Positions 42,901-50,111 of a stretch of 64,000 bases of DNA are shown one piece after another. The stretch spans positions 62,001 to 126,000 of the forward strand of contig NZ_JARESG010000010.1 of NCBI RefSeq assembly GCF_029076445.1. Direction: 5' to 3'. Position 1 is the stretch's first letter. Each line of letters starts with the position of its first letter. This stretch comes from Pseudarthrobacter naphthalenicus. GTDB taxonomy: Bacteria > Actinomycetota > Actinomycetes > Actinomycetales > Micrococcaceae. The position numbers and the translations under genes were made by a program. Below the pieces are notes generated by a model. It saw only the letters and a list, made by a program, of their open reading frames with translations, was not told the origin of the DNA and made no database searches.

Positions 42901-42968
42901 GCGGGATCGATCCGCTCTCGGACAAACCGGGCCAGTCGGACTTCGGTAATCCGGCGGTCGTCGTGCAC
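39927..42968 (-). CDS. Alpha-mannosidase, glycoside hydrolase family 38
   Basis: A 1013-residue GH38 enzyme that hydrolyses alpha-mannosides. It has an N-terminal accessory region of about 250 residues, then the catalytic domain with GHAHIDSAWLWP (metal ligands His264 and Asp266) and the nucleophile-containing MWVESDTN (Asp341), FGYGDGGGGPTREML, and a long C-terminal beta-sandwich. The start is GTG (VHDDRRITEVRL) with AGAGGG six bases upstream; the longer frame reads through promoter sequence. No signal peptide, so it acts in the cytoplasm on imported oligosaccharides. An inverted repeat lies upstream and may be an operator. Confidence 0.93.
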   Translation of the reverse strand: MHDDRRITEVRLARFVRERIDPAVYPRSVPLTLTSWDAPGEPVTVMEALRHDFLPQEHGAAWGQPWGTKWLRLQGDVPEAWGTGADTAVEIVVDLGFINEAPGFQCEGIAWRPDGTIIKAISPRNQYIPLKLLGSGMAVDFYVEAAANPDMAQGWTFAATPLGDKATAGTAPQYRLGRIAIAELNQTVWELQQDVLTLSGLMHELPVEQPRRHEILRALERMMDRMDPDDVPGTAAAGRAALAEVLSRPAYASAHQLVATGHAHIDSAWLWPVRETIRKCARTFSNVVALMDEDPGFVFSCSSAQQFAWMKEFYPELFGRIREKVKAGQFVPVGGMWVESDTNMPGGEAMARQFVEGKSYFLQEFGVECREAWLPDSFGYSAALPQIVKSAGSRWFLTQKISWNQVNRMPHHTFNWEGIDGTRLFTHFPPVDTYNAELTGRELAHAERNFRDHGRANTSLVPFGYGDGGGGPTREMLAAAHRTADLEGSPKVRIGSAESFFTQAEEGYAALPVWVGEMYLELHRGTYTSQAKTKAGNRRSEHLLREAELWCATAAVRSSFTYPAAELKRLWRLVLLQQFHDILPGSSIAWVHQDAERNYAAISSGLEALIGQAAAALLGEGSRLFLLNAAPHGRNGVPALGAAEPSVAGPAVQSHEVDGDGVDGGFVLDNGIIRAVLDSDGLITSLTDYATGREAIAPGARGNLLELHRDTPNEWDAWDIDEFYRRNVTPLTAAQDVRLEPAESGARVVVERMAGSSPVTQSITLDVGSDSLAITTAVEWQESEKLLKLGFPLDVKADRSAAETQFGHVFRPTHNNTSWEAAKFEICAHRWIHVAEPGYGVAISNSATYGHDVTRNVREDDGGTTTSVRLSLLRAPKFPDPAADRGHHELTVTVRPGAGIAEAVEEGYRTNLAPRLVRGGHGVEPLFTVDNPALVVEAVKLAEDGSGDVVVRLYESLGQRSAGIIKATFPVLDVQATDLLERPAEAPGVTPAGQGSVHLALRPFQLITLRFAR

Positions 42969-42990
42969 TCTAAACCCTCTTAATAGGTGA

Positions 42991-43025
42991 ATTGGACTGA
43001 TCGAATCCGGACAACACCGTCCAAT
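42991..43025. promoter_or_regulatory. Inverted repeat upstream of the alpha-mannosidase gene
   Basis: Seven-base arms ATTGGAC and GTCCAAT separated by 21 bases, 23-57 bases before the GTG. Spaced half-sites of this kind may bind a regulator; none is encoded next to it. Confidence 0.4.
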
Positions 43026-43095
43026 CGATGGATAAAATCTACCGGCTGGTCGACCAATAGCCAAGCACCTTCGTCCCCCCTGAGGCTGTGGCTGG

Positions 43096-43995
43096 CTATC
43101 CCGCGACCCGGGCTGCGGCGTCTTCCGCCTTGTTCGACGCGGCCAGGGTGACCCTTTCCTGACCGGCGTAGATATTCATGCTTGTGCCGCGGCTGAACCC
43201 GGCCAGGGTCATGCCACTGGCCTGTGCGAGCTCTGCGGCGAGGCTGGAAGGGGCACTGACTGCCGCCAGGACCGGGATCCCGGCCAGCGCGGCTTTCTGG
43301 ACGAGTTCAAACGATGCCCGCCCCGATACCTGCAGGACCAGCCCGGTCAACGGCAGCATCCCCGCCCGCAGCGCCCAGCCCACTACCTTGTCCACGGCGT
43401 TGTGGCGGCCCACGTCCTCCCGGAGGCACAAAAGCTCCACGCCGCCGTCGTCCGTTATCCGGAAAAGGCCCGCGGCGTGCACACCGCCGGTGGTGTCAAA
43501 AACAGCCTGCGCTTCCCTCAGCCGGTCCGGCAGGACTGCCAGCACCTCCGCCGGGATGGTCAGCGGATCCGCGGCAGGGCTGTAGCGGGAAGATTTTTGC
43601 ACAGCCTCGATTGAGTCCGTACCGCAGATGCCACATGAGCTCGAGGTGAAGACGTTCCGCCCCCTGGCCGGAAGTTCCACGTCAGGCCGCAACTGGGCTT
43701 CCACAACGTTGAACGTCTGAACGCCATTTTCATCCTCGCCAGCACAGAACCGGAGTGAAACAAGCTGTTCGGGCGCCCAAATGATTCCCTCGGACACCAG
43801 GAACCCGGCCACCAGGTCAAAGTCGTCACCGGGAGTCCGCATTGTGACCGAGAACGAAAGCTGACCGAGACGGATCTCCAGCGGCTCTTCCACGGCGAGG
43901 ACGTCCTCACGGTGCCGGATGGGGAATTCCTGGGCAGCAGGCGAGCCGTCCAGGACGTATTTGTGGACCTTGCGGCGCTGGGTGACGCGTCCCAT
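43096..43995 (-). CDS. fdhD: Formate dehydrogenase accessory sulfurtransferase FdhD
   Basis: A 299-residue FdhD protein, which transfers sulfur to the molybdenum cofactor of formate dehydrogenase. The N-terminal VEEPLEIRLG and RTPGDDFDLVAGFLVSEGII are family hallmarks, and the Cys-x2-Cys loop lies in FTSSSCGICGTDS. CLREDVGRHNAVDKVVGWAL is the second conserved block. It lies 83 bases downstream of moeA in the same direction, ending a molybdenum-cofactor gene set. No formate dehydrogenase structural gene is in this window. Confidence 0.95.
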   Translation of the reverse strand: MGRVTQRRKVHKYVLDGSPAAQEFPIRHREDVLAVEEPLEIRLGQLSFSVTMRTPGDDFDLVAGFLVSEGIIWAPEQLVSLRFCAGEDENGVQTFNVVEAQLRPDVELPARGRNVFTSSSCGICGTDSIEAVQKSSRYSPAADPLTIPAEVLAVLPDRLREAQAVFDTTGGVHAAGLFRITDDGGVELLCLREDVGRHNAVDKVVGWALRAGMLPLTGLVLQVSGRASFELVQKAALAGIPVLAAVSAPSSLAAELAQASGMTLAGFSRGTSMNIYAGQERVTLAASNKAEDAAARVAG

Positions 43996-44078
43996 CAGCG
44001 GACTACCATGCTGTTCATAGGTCCATCATCGCACCACCCATAGGCTCGCGCAGTACCGTGGTGCCGTCCGGCCGTCCG

Positions 44079-45488
44079 TCAGCCGAGCAGGGCACTCCAG
44101 TCCACCGGACCGGCAGGCTTCGCGGCACCCTTGCCCGCGGTTCTGGTGGCACCCTTGGCTCCGGCCCGGGTTTTCGGCTTGGCGCCGGCCGGTTCGGGGA
44201 CGGGAAGCGGCGGCCCCCACGGCAGCGCGAAGGCGGCCACAGGCTCGCCGAGCTGGACTCCGTGGGGCGGGACAACCATCACCCCATCTGCCGACGCCAG
44301 TCCGCGCATCATTCCGGGGCCGGTGTGCTTTGCCGGTGACGCCATTCCATAGAGGAGCCGGAAGGGCATCAGGCGGGTGCGGCCCGGTTCGGGTTCAATG
44401 GTGGTGCCGCAGGGGACGTGCTGGATGGGCGGCATGGTGCCGTGGCCCAGCGCGGCAAGCAACGGCGCACCCACCGTGGACAGCGCCATCATGGCGGCCA
44501 GCGGATTACCCGGCAGTCCCAGGACAAAACGTCCATCGGGGAGTTCGGCAAGCACAGCAGGGTGGCCGGGGCGCATGGCGATGCCGTCGATGACCAGCCT
44601 GCCGCCCAGCTCCGCCACGGCCCGGCGCAGGTGATCCGTGTGGGAGACTCCCGTTCCGCCGGTGGTGATAACGACGTCGGCGGGAAGCGCGGCAGGGTCC
44701 GGAACCTCCGGGGGGAGGTCCTCCAGCCCCGCCAACCATTCGGGGTAGGAATCGCCGATCCTTTCCTGACCGGCGTAGATGCCACCGAGCATGTCCACCA
44801 CTGATGCCAGCTGAGGGCCGAACGTATCGCGGACCTGGCCCGGGGCGGGCAATCCGTGGGCCACCACCTCGGATCCCGTCAGCAGGAGCTTCACCACGGG
44901 CTTCCCGCGGACCAGCAGGTCGTCGTGCCCAGCCAGGGCGGCGACGGCCAGGTGCGCCGGGTTCAGGGTCACCCCGGCTTTGACCAGGACATCCCCTTCA
45001 ACCGCTTCCTCGCCGGCTTTCCGGATGTGCTGACCGTTCCTGGGTTCACCGGGACGGGCGGTGCCGCCTGTTTGCAGCAGCGGCAGCCCGTCCTCGTCGG
45101 TGCCAAGCACGGCGCTTTCGCTGCGCAGCACCGCCTTTGCCCCGGGCGGGATCAATCCTCCCGTGACAATGGGACTGGCCTGATGCGGCGCAAGCCGCTG
45201 GCCGGGCTCCGACACAATCCACGGACCGCTGCCGTTAACTGCCCAGCCGTCCATGGCCGAGGACGCGTAGTGCGGCATGTCGTGGAGCGCGGCAATGTCT
45301 TCCACGAGGACCCGGCCCAAGGCCTGGCCGAGCGGAACACGTCCGGGCGGGATCGGGGTGGCGCCCTCAAAGGCTGCTTTGCGTGCTTCTTCCCATGTAT
45401 GGGCCAGGTGCACGGGGCCGGTCTCCGGCGTTGGCGGGGCGTGCAGCGGGTCGGGGCTCCCGGCTTCATCGCCGGGGGCGGTGGTCAT
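44079..45488 (-). CDS. moeA: Molybdopterin molybdenumtransferase MoeA
   Basis: A 469-residue MoeA, which inserts molybdate into adenylylated molybdopterin. The family motifs are YASSAMDGWAV near residue 80, PPGAKAVLRSE, the central VVITTGGTGVSHTDHLRRAV and LGLPGNPLAAMMAL. A basic Lys/Ala-rich tail of about 40 residues near the C-terminus (PKTRAGAKGATRTAGKGAAK) is extra to the family. The ATG overlaps the end of a five-codon frame created by a 14-base tandem duplication after the DUF6457 stop, so translation is probably coupled. Confidence 0.93.
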   Translation of the reverse strand: MTTAPGDEAGSPDPLHAPPTPETGPVHLAHTWEEARKAAFEGATPIPPGRVPLGQALGRVLVEDIAALHDMPHYASSAMDGWAVNGSGPWIVSEPGQRLAPHQASPIVTGGLIPPGAKAVLRSESAVLGTDEDGLPLLQTGGTARPGEPRNGQHIRKAGEEAVEGDVLVKAGVTLNPAHLAVAALAGHDDLLVRGKPVVKLLLTGSEVVAHGLPAPGQVRDTFGPQLASVVDMLGGIYAGQERIGDSYPEWLAGLEDLPPEVPDPAALPADVVITTGGTGVSHTDHLRRAVAELGGRLVIDGIAMRPGHPAVLAELPDGRFVLGLPGNPLAAMMALSTVGAPLLAALGHGTMPPIQHVPCGTTIEPEPGRTRLMPFRLLYGMASPAKHTGPGMMRGLASADGVMVVPPHGVQLGEPVAAFALPWGPPLPVPEPAGAKPKTRAGAKGATRTAGKGAAKPAGPVDWSALLG

Positions 45489-45498
45489 TCGACGGTGA

Positions 45499-45807
45499 TC
45501 ATTCGACGGGGGCCCCGGCTGATTTCGGTTCTGTGGCCGCAGAGTCGTAGTCGGCGGCCAGGGTCCTGGCACGGTCCAGGGCTGACTTCATGGCGGCGGC
45601 GTCAGGTGCTTGCCCCGGGCCGCCAGCCAGGCCCGCGGCGAGGCCGGCAATAAAGGTGGTCAGTGGTGCGGCCGGGCGCACTACCGAGTGTGCCGCCACT
45701 CCGGCCAACGAAAGGATGGCGTTGACGTCAATCTGCACGTCTTCCAAGTCATACGCCTGCAGCAGCGACCTGCTCCACTCTTCCAGCGTCTCGTCCTGAC
45801 TTTTCAC
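45499..45807 (-). CDS. DUF6457-family protein (molybdopterin gene-cluster partner)
   Basis: A 102-residue protein, mainly helical (LEEWSRSLLQAYDLEDVQIDVNAIL, then AHSVVRPAAPLTTFIAGLAAGLAGG), of the kind now called DUF6457 that travels with mobA and moeA in actinobacteria. Function unknown; small acidic/helical nature suggests an accessory or regulatory partner. It starts at GTG overlapping the mobA stop as GTGA. Confidence 0.85.
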   Translation of the reverse strand: MKSQDETLEEWSRSLLQAYDLEDVQIDVNAILSLAGVAAHSVVRPAAPLTTFIAGLAAGLAGGPGQAPDAAAMKSALDRARTLAADYDSAATEPKSAGAPVE

Positions 45808-46481
45808 GCTCTGCCTCCCAATTTATCTGCGGCCGCTTTGCTCCGGGAGCCACCAAGTGGACCAGGGCCGCCCACCCCGAGTGTGGCGGCGTCGTCCCAG
45901 GTGTCCACGTCTGCCGTGGACCGGACCGGAACGGCAACAGGCTTTACGTCAAGACTAGCAAGGAGTGCCCGAACCGACCCGTTGATCAGTTGACCCCTGG
46001 CCGCAAGTTCAGCCGCCGAGCGTTGTAGCGCGGCCGTGCTATAAAAGCCCACCAGGGGCTGCCGGCGGCCATCCTCCGAGACAGCCACCACGCCGTCGCA
46101 GATTGTCAGGGGATCGGCGCCCAGCAACCCCTCCCGAAGGGCCGTCACCGCCTGCCGCACATTGGGCATGTCGCAGGCAAGAACAAGGGTCACCGGCGGC
46201 CGGCTTCCACCGGCCTTCGCCAGCGCGGCAAGCCCGGCGGCAATGGCCGCGGCCGGACCGCCGAAGGCGGGCTCCTCGCGGCAGCTGAGGATGCCGGGCG
46301 GATGTTCCGCGGGCTCAGGACCCACCACAACCACGGCCCGGGCACCTCCGGCAGCGGCGATGGAGCGGCCCAACAAGGTGTCGCCGTCGTACGTCAGCCC
46401 CTGCTTGGGCACGCCGCCCAGGCGTTCCGAACGGCCGCCGGCAAGAATGACGGCATCAAAATCGAACGAGTCTGCATCCAC
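45804..46481 (-). CDS. mobA: Molybdenum cofactor guanylyltransferase MobA
   Basis: A 225-residue nucleotidyltransferase that adds GMP to the molybdenum cofactor. The N-terminal VILAGGRSERLGGVPKQ is the nucleotide-binding loop, LACDMPNVRQAV carries the metal-binding Asp, and the C-terminal TWDDAATLG follows. First gene of the mobA-DUF6457-moeA-fdhD set. A tail of about 25 residues (PLGGSRSKAAADKLGGRA) is extra. Confidence 0.92.
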   Translation of the reverse strand: MDADSFDFDAVILAGGRSERLGGVPKQGLTYDGDTLLGRSIAAAGGARAVVVVGPEPAEHPPGILSCREEPAFGGPAAAIAAGLAALAKAGGSRPPVTLVLACDMPNVRQAVTALREGLLGADPLTICDGVVAVSEDGRRQPLVGFYSTAALQRSAAELAARGQLINGSVRALLASLDVKPVAVPVRSTADVDTWDDAATLGVGGPGPLGGSRSKAAADKLGGRA

Positions 46482-46568
46482 CAGCCCAGCCTAGCCGCGC
46501 CGGAACGTCCGTGGGCATGCGCGACTGTTACTCCTCGCGCGCGCCCGAAACCGGCAGTCCGGAAGCGT

Positions 46569-47069
46569 TCAGGCCGCCCGTTCAGGCAGCAAAAACGGAT
46601 CCCAGGCAGGCGTCGGCTTCTCCAGTTCCTTGATCTGCCAGATGGTGCCGTGCGGCGGTTCCGGCACAAACCTCAGCTTCCAGCCCATCTCGGCCGGGGT
46701 GTGGTCACCTTTGCTGTTGTTGCATCGGAGGCAGGCGGCCACCAGGTTCTCCCACGAATCGGCACCGCCACGCGATTTGGGCTGCACGTGGTCGATGGTG
46801 TGGGCACCTTTGCCGCAGTAGGCACACCGGTGACCGTCGCGCCGGAGGACGCCGCGGCGGCTTACCGCGGTGCTCTGGTTATATCTGGGACGGATGTAGC
46901 GGTTCAGGAGAATCACAGACGGGCGGCCCAGAATCTCCTGCGGCCCCACCACGGGGTCATCGCCCTCGGCAATAACACTGGCCTTGCCCGTGAGCACAAG
47001 CACCAGCGCCCGGCGGAAGGTGACTACCGCCAGCGGTTCATATCCAGCATTCAGAACGAGAGTGCGCAT
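46569..47069 (-). CDS. HNH endonuclease
   Basis: A 166-residue single-domain HNH protein widespread in actinobacterial chromosomes. The N-terminal MRTLVLNAGYEPLAVVTFRRA leads to RCAYCGKGAHTIDHVQPKSRGG and VAACLRCNNSKGD, which together give the two Cys-x2-Cys zinc pairs and the catalytic His-Asn-His residues. A GAGGTAAG ribosome-binding site precedes the ATG. Its conservation as a lone chromosomal gene, without a toxin or phage neighbour, suggests a housekeeping role in DNA metabolism, which is not established. Confidence 0.9.
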   Translation of the reverse strand: MRTLVLNAGYEPLAVVTFRRALVLVLTGKASVIAEGDDPVVGPQEILGRPSVILLNRYIRPRYNQSTAVSRRGVLRRDGHRCAYCGKGAHTIDHVQPKSRGGADSWENLVAACLRCNNSKGDHTPAEMGWKLRFVPEPPHGTIWQIKELEKPTPAWDPFLLPERAA

Positions 47070-47254
47070 GCACTTACCTCTTTGTGGCCGCACCCGTCAG
47101 GGGCACGAGGGCCGGCTGCCCCCGGCATATCCGGGCTATGGATCGACACCACAAGAGTAAACAAAAAATGCCCGGATAAACTAATCGCTTGGTCCGGCCG
47201 TTTCCGGGGTGCCGGCCTGGCGGCTGCCGCCGCGCCCCTGAGGGAACAGACAGC

Positions 47255-47286
47255 AAAGGACCCCCGCCAGCAGGCAGGGGTCCTTT
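47255..47286 (-). terminator. Intrinsic terminator downstream of the NlpC/P60 gene
   Basis: Fourteen-base stem AAAGGACCCCTGCC with TGCT loop and one G-U pair; TTT follows in the minus direction, 17 bases after the stop codon. Confidence 0.8.
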
Positions 47287-47302
47287 GAAAGCTCAACAGC
47301 TG

Positions 47303-48073
47303 TTAGGACACGCGGATGAAAACCGGTCCTGATCCAACATTGGCGCTGAACACAACGGTCTGGTTGCCGTTGTAGCCGCCGTGCACGGCCTGGCCGTTGC
47401 CTGCGTAAACGGCAATGTGGGCCATGCCCGCGCCACCGTTCGCGTAGTAGATCAGGTCGCCGGGCTGTGCTTCTGCTGCACTGACGGTGCGGCCCAGGGA
47501 GAGGTAGCCTGCGGGCCAGTCGTGGAAGTTGATGCCCACGGCGGCCAGTGAGTTGGTCACCAGCATGGTGCAGTCCTGGTTGACGCCCAGCTGGGCGTAC
47601 GCTGCGGACAGGATGGCCTGGCCCTTGCCGCTGGCAGCGACCGGGGCGGCCGGAGCCGCGGGGGCGGACGAAGCAACCTTGATGGCGGCCGCAGGCGCCG
47701 CGGCGGGAGCGGCCGCGGCTGCCGGGGCTGCCTCAACAACGGGCTCGGGCTCCGGCTCTGCGACGGGAGCCGGCGTGGTGGTTACTGCCGGCTTCTCGTA
47801 GGAGATGGCGATCGTGGATTCAGCCGAAATAACGGCCGGCGCGGCCGTTCCAATTTCAAAGCTGGCCGTCGAAGCGGCTTCGCGCTGCACATTGGTATCA
47901 GCGGCGTTGGCCGCGATACCGCTGGTCAGGACCAGGCCGGAGGCAGCAGCGATAACCGCAGCCTGACGGCCCATGCCGCCGGCGTTGTCGCCGACAGCCT
48001 TGGCAATGACAGCCAGCGAGTTGGTCTTGGTGACCTCGGCGCGGTGCCGTGCAACAGTTGCACGTGTCGTCAT
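47303..48073 (-). CDS. NlpC/P60-family cell-wall hydrolase (variant active-site loop)
   Basis: A 256-residue secreted peptidase-type protein. Residues 1-34 are polar/basic; 35-58 form a hydrophobic export segment (GRQAAVIAAASGLVLTSGIA) shared almost exactly with the next gene upstream. A Pro/Ala-rich wall-spanning linker covers about 95-150, and the catalytic domain ends the protein. The Cys is in NQDCTML (C168) where the family normally has DCSG, and the His is in MAHIAVY (H219). Cleavage of peptidoglycan peptides is likely. No riboswitch precedes it directly; it probably shares the transcript of the upstream paralogue. Confidence 0.85.
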   Translation of the reverse strand: MTTRATVARHRAEVTKTNSLAVIAKAVGDNAGGMGRQAAVIAAASGLVLTSGIAANAADTNVQREAASTASFEIGTAAPAVISAESTIAISYEKPAVTTTPAPVAEPEPEPVVEAAPAAAAAPAAAPAAAIKVASSAPAAPAAPVAASGKGQAILSAAYAQLGVNQDCTMLVTNSLAAVGINFHDWPAGYLSLGRTVSAAEAQPGDLIYYANGGAGMAHIAVYAGNGQAVHGGYNGNQTVVFSANVGSGPVFIRVS

Positions 48074-48224
48074 CAATTTTTCTCTCTTTCGTGTTCCTCG
48101 GGACCGCGAGGGCAGCCCAAGGTCTTTGGACGCGCCGGCATCTTGGGGGTACGCCGGCACGCCCCGAACGGGGATTTAGCGAAGAGTTTCCAGGAAAGAA
48201 ACGGGAGGAAGTCCGGAGTTAGGA
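48074..48224 (-). other. Intercistronic region between NlpC/P60 paralogues
   Basis: Holds two hairpins: a tight CCCCGTTCGGGG and GCCGGCGT...ATGCCGGC with a ten-base loop. These could be a partial terminator reducing expression of the second gene or processing sites. A GAAAGAGAG stretch supplies the ribosome-binding site. No riboswitch is seen here. Confidence 0.5.
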
Positions 48225-48968
48225 CTAGCCCAGGGTGTAGAAAGAGGACGTGCCCGTTGCTGCAGCGGCGTGCAGCAGGGTGCCCTGGGAGGGGTTGAGC
48301 GCGCTGATCATCATGCCGTTGCCCACGTAGATGCCCACGTGTGCGCCACCGTTCTGCATGACCAGGTCACCGGGGGACGGCGTGGAGGTGGGCCGCATGG
48401 CGTTCCAGGCGTTGGTGCGGGGAATGCTGATGCCGGCCTGGGCGTAGACCCACTGGGTAAAGCCGGAGCAGTCCCAGCCATTGGGAGTGGTGCCGCCCCA
48501 GAGGTAGGGGTGGCCGATGCCGGTGTACGCGATAGCTGCCAGGCCCGACGCGGCTGCGGAAGAAACGGCAGCTGCAGGCTTGGCTGCGGCATCCTTGGTT
48601 ACGTCAGCAGCACGGCTTGCCGTTGCTGTTTCCGTTGCCGTGGACTGAGCACGGACCGGCGCGATCACGGGTGCAGCCGTGGTCTTGACTACCGGGCGCT
48701 CGAAAGACACGGTGGCAGTGGGTGCGGCGGTGACGGCAAGAGCAGCCTGGGCAGATCCGGACTCGGTAGACGCGGACACACCAGCGGTGGTGTCCGCGGC
48801 GTTGGCCGGAAGCCCCATGGTCAGGATGAGACCTGACGCGGCTGCGATAACAGCAGCCTGGCGACCTACGGTCCCGGCGTTTGCACTTACTGCCTTGGAC
48901 ACGGAGCCCAAAGGATTGGTGCGAACCGTTTGCGCACGGTGGCGCGCAGAATTATGGCGTGAAGACAC
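48225..48968 (-). CDS. NlpC/P60-family cell-wall hydrolase
   Basis: A 247-residue secreted D,L-endopeptidase-type protein. The first 60 residues match the downstream paralogue position by position (RHRA.., then GRQAAVIAAASGLILTMGLP). A Thr/Ala-rich linker follows, then the NlpC/P60 domain: YLWGGTTPNGWDCSGF with catalytic Cys167, and NGGAHVGIYVGNG with His210. The GTG start (VSSRHNSARHRA) has GAGAGG eight bases upstream, immediately after a c-di-AMP riboswitch; the longer frame would lie inside that RNA. Role: opening peptidoglycan cross-links during growth. Confidence 0.9.
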   Translation of the reverse strand: MSSRHNSARHRAQTVRTNPLGSVSKAVSANAGTVGRQAAVIAAASGLILTMGLPANAADTTAGVSASTESGSAQAALAVTAAPTATVSFERPVVKTTAAPVIAPVRAQSTATETATASRAADVTKDAAAKPAAAVSSAAASGLAAIAYTGIGHPYLWGGTTPNGWDCSGFTQWVYAQAGISIPRTNAWNAMRPTSTPSPGDLVMQNGGAHVGIYVGNGMMISALNPSQGTLLHAAAATGTSSFYTLG

Positions 48969-48974
48969 GAAGGT

Positions 48975-49140
48975 AGCCTCTCCCAATGCCTGCGAGGTGA
49001 GCTGTCGGATTCGGATGGGAGTCACCCGGCCGCGCTGCTTCCTGGGAAGCTTTGCGACTTAACCCCAAGGCCTTCAGAATCGAAGACCAAAATTGGTTCC
49101 CCCGCCCCTGCCAGACGATGTCATGCGAACGGACCTTGAG
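48975..49140 (-). ncRNA. c-di-AMP riboswitch (ydaO/yuaA class), first copy
   Basis: On the minus strand the conserved blocks appear in order: GGGGGAACC (49095-49103), GGGGTTAAGT, CCGGGTGACTCCC, then CCGAATCCGACAGCT (to 49000) and CACCTCGCAGGC. It lies directly before the NlpC/P60 gene at 48225. This class senses cyclic di-AMP and controls wall-hydrolase genes in actinobacteria. The ends are approximate. Confidence 0.9.
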
Positions 49141-49172
49141 CGGTGGCAGAGCTAGGCAATCCACTCAAGAAC

Positions 49173-49193
49173 GTCAACTTCGGAAAAGTTGAC
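49173..49193. promoter_or_regulatory. Inverted repeat near the riboswitch transcript start
   Basis: Perfect eight-base arms GTCAACTT/AAGTTGAC around five bases, close to the predicted start point of the promoter at 49203. It may be an operator or a 5' hairpin. Confidence 0.5.
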
Positions 49194-49202
49194 GCGACTT
49201 AG

Positions 49203-49231
49203 ACGTTACAGGACTTCAGAGCCAATGTCAC
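49203..49231 (-). promoter_or_regulatory. Probable promoter of the first riboswitch transcript
   Basis: Minus-strand GTGACA (49226-49231), 17-base spacer, TAACGT (49203-49208). Places the start point near 49196, about 60 bases before the riboswitch. Confidence 0.45.
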
Positions 49232-49281
49232 ATTCAGGTCACGGCAAGCCGAAGAGATTTGAGAGTTTGCCATCATTTGGC

Positions 49282-50109
49282 TCAGAGCCAGCCTGTGGGG
49301 TCAACGACTTCGCCGTTGACCTGAACCTCGAAGTGGAGGTGGCAGCCGGTGGAGGCGCCCGTGGTGCCGCTGAGGGCCACCACCTGGCCGCGGGTCACGG
49401 TCTGGCCAACGGTCACGGAGGCTGAGGACAGGTGGTTGTACGTGGTTTCCAAGCCGTTGCCGTGGTCGATCACGACGCGGTTGCCACCGCCGTACTGATG
49501 CCAGCCTACGAAGGTCACGGTGCCGCTGGCGGCGGCCAGGACCGAAGTTCCGCATTGGGCCACGTAGTCCTGGCCGCGGTGAAAGTCGCCGGTACCACCC
49601 GTAATGGGGCTGATCCTGAAGCCAAACGGGGACGCCGTGATGAGCTGCGCGAGCGGCGCTCCCAGGCTCCCGGCGGAGGCAGCCCGGGTAATGGACCCGG
49701 CCGACTGCGCACTCAACAGTTGTTTCAGCTTGCCGTCCGGGTCACCCTGGGTCACCACAGAAGAGCGGCTGAAATCAATCTGGGCCCCGGCCGCGGCCGA
49801 AATCTCCGGTTGCGGAGCGGCTGACACGGCCGCAACGGAGTTGCCGGGCTGATGGTCTGCCATGATCGGGCCCGTCGCCGGAACGGTGACGGTCAGGATC
49901 AGGCCGGTGGCAGCAAGTGCCACGCCGGCCTTCTGCCCAACACCGCTGGCGGCGGCGAAGTCGGTGACCTGCCGGAAGGCGCCCCGACGGCGGCGCCGCG
50001 CTTCACGCTGGGGATCGCGGGGCCTCTCCGCAGTGTGATCCTCAACCGCGCGGGGCGCAGCAGCGGGGCCGGCCGCGCGGCGGCGGCCCCTGGAGTAATG
50101 CGTGGTCAA
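49282..50109 (-). CDS. M23 (LytM-type) cell-wall peptidase
   Basis: A 275-residue secreted metallopeptidase. The basic N-terminus of about 50 residues precedes a hydrophobic segment (GVALAATGLILTVTVPATG), as in the two NlpC/P60 proteins nearby. A linker with Gln and Ser leads to the LytM domain, with FHRGQDY (His-x3-Asp zinc motif) and CHLHFEV (His-x-His). The start is TTG with GAGAGGAAC upstream, right after a c-di-AMP riboswitch. It would cut peptidoglycan peptide bridges or activate other hydrolases. Confidence 0.9.
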   Translation of the reverse strand: MTTHYSRGRRRAAGPAAAPRAVEDHTAERPRDPQREARRRRRGAFRQVTDFAAASGVGQKAGVALAATGLILTVTVPATGPIMADHQPGNSVAAVSAAPQPEISAAAGAQIDFSRSSVVTQGDPDGKLKQLLSAQSAGSITRAASAGSLGAPLAQLITASPFGFRISPITGGTGDFHRGQDYVAQCGTSVLAAASGTVTFVGWHQYGGGNRVVIDHGNGLETTYNHLSSASVTVGQTVTRGQVVALSGTTGASTGCHLHFEVQVNGEVVDPTGWL

Positions 50110-50111
50110 GA

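Noticed and set aside
41004..42983. 659-codon plus-strand frame opposite the alpha-mannosidase
   Set aside because: The minus-strand frame has the full GH38 catalytic motifs; this one has none.
44015..44275. 86-codon minus-strand frame between moeA and fdhD
   Set aside because: It lies mostly inside moeA in another frame, is Arg/Pro-rich and lacks any family signal.
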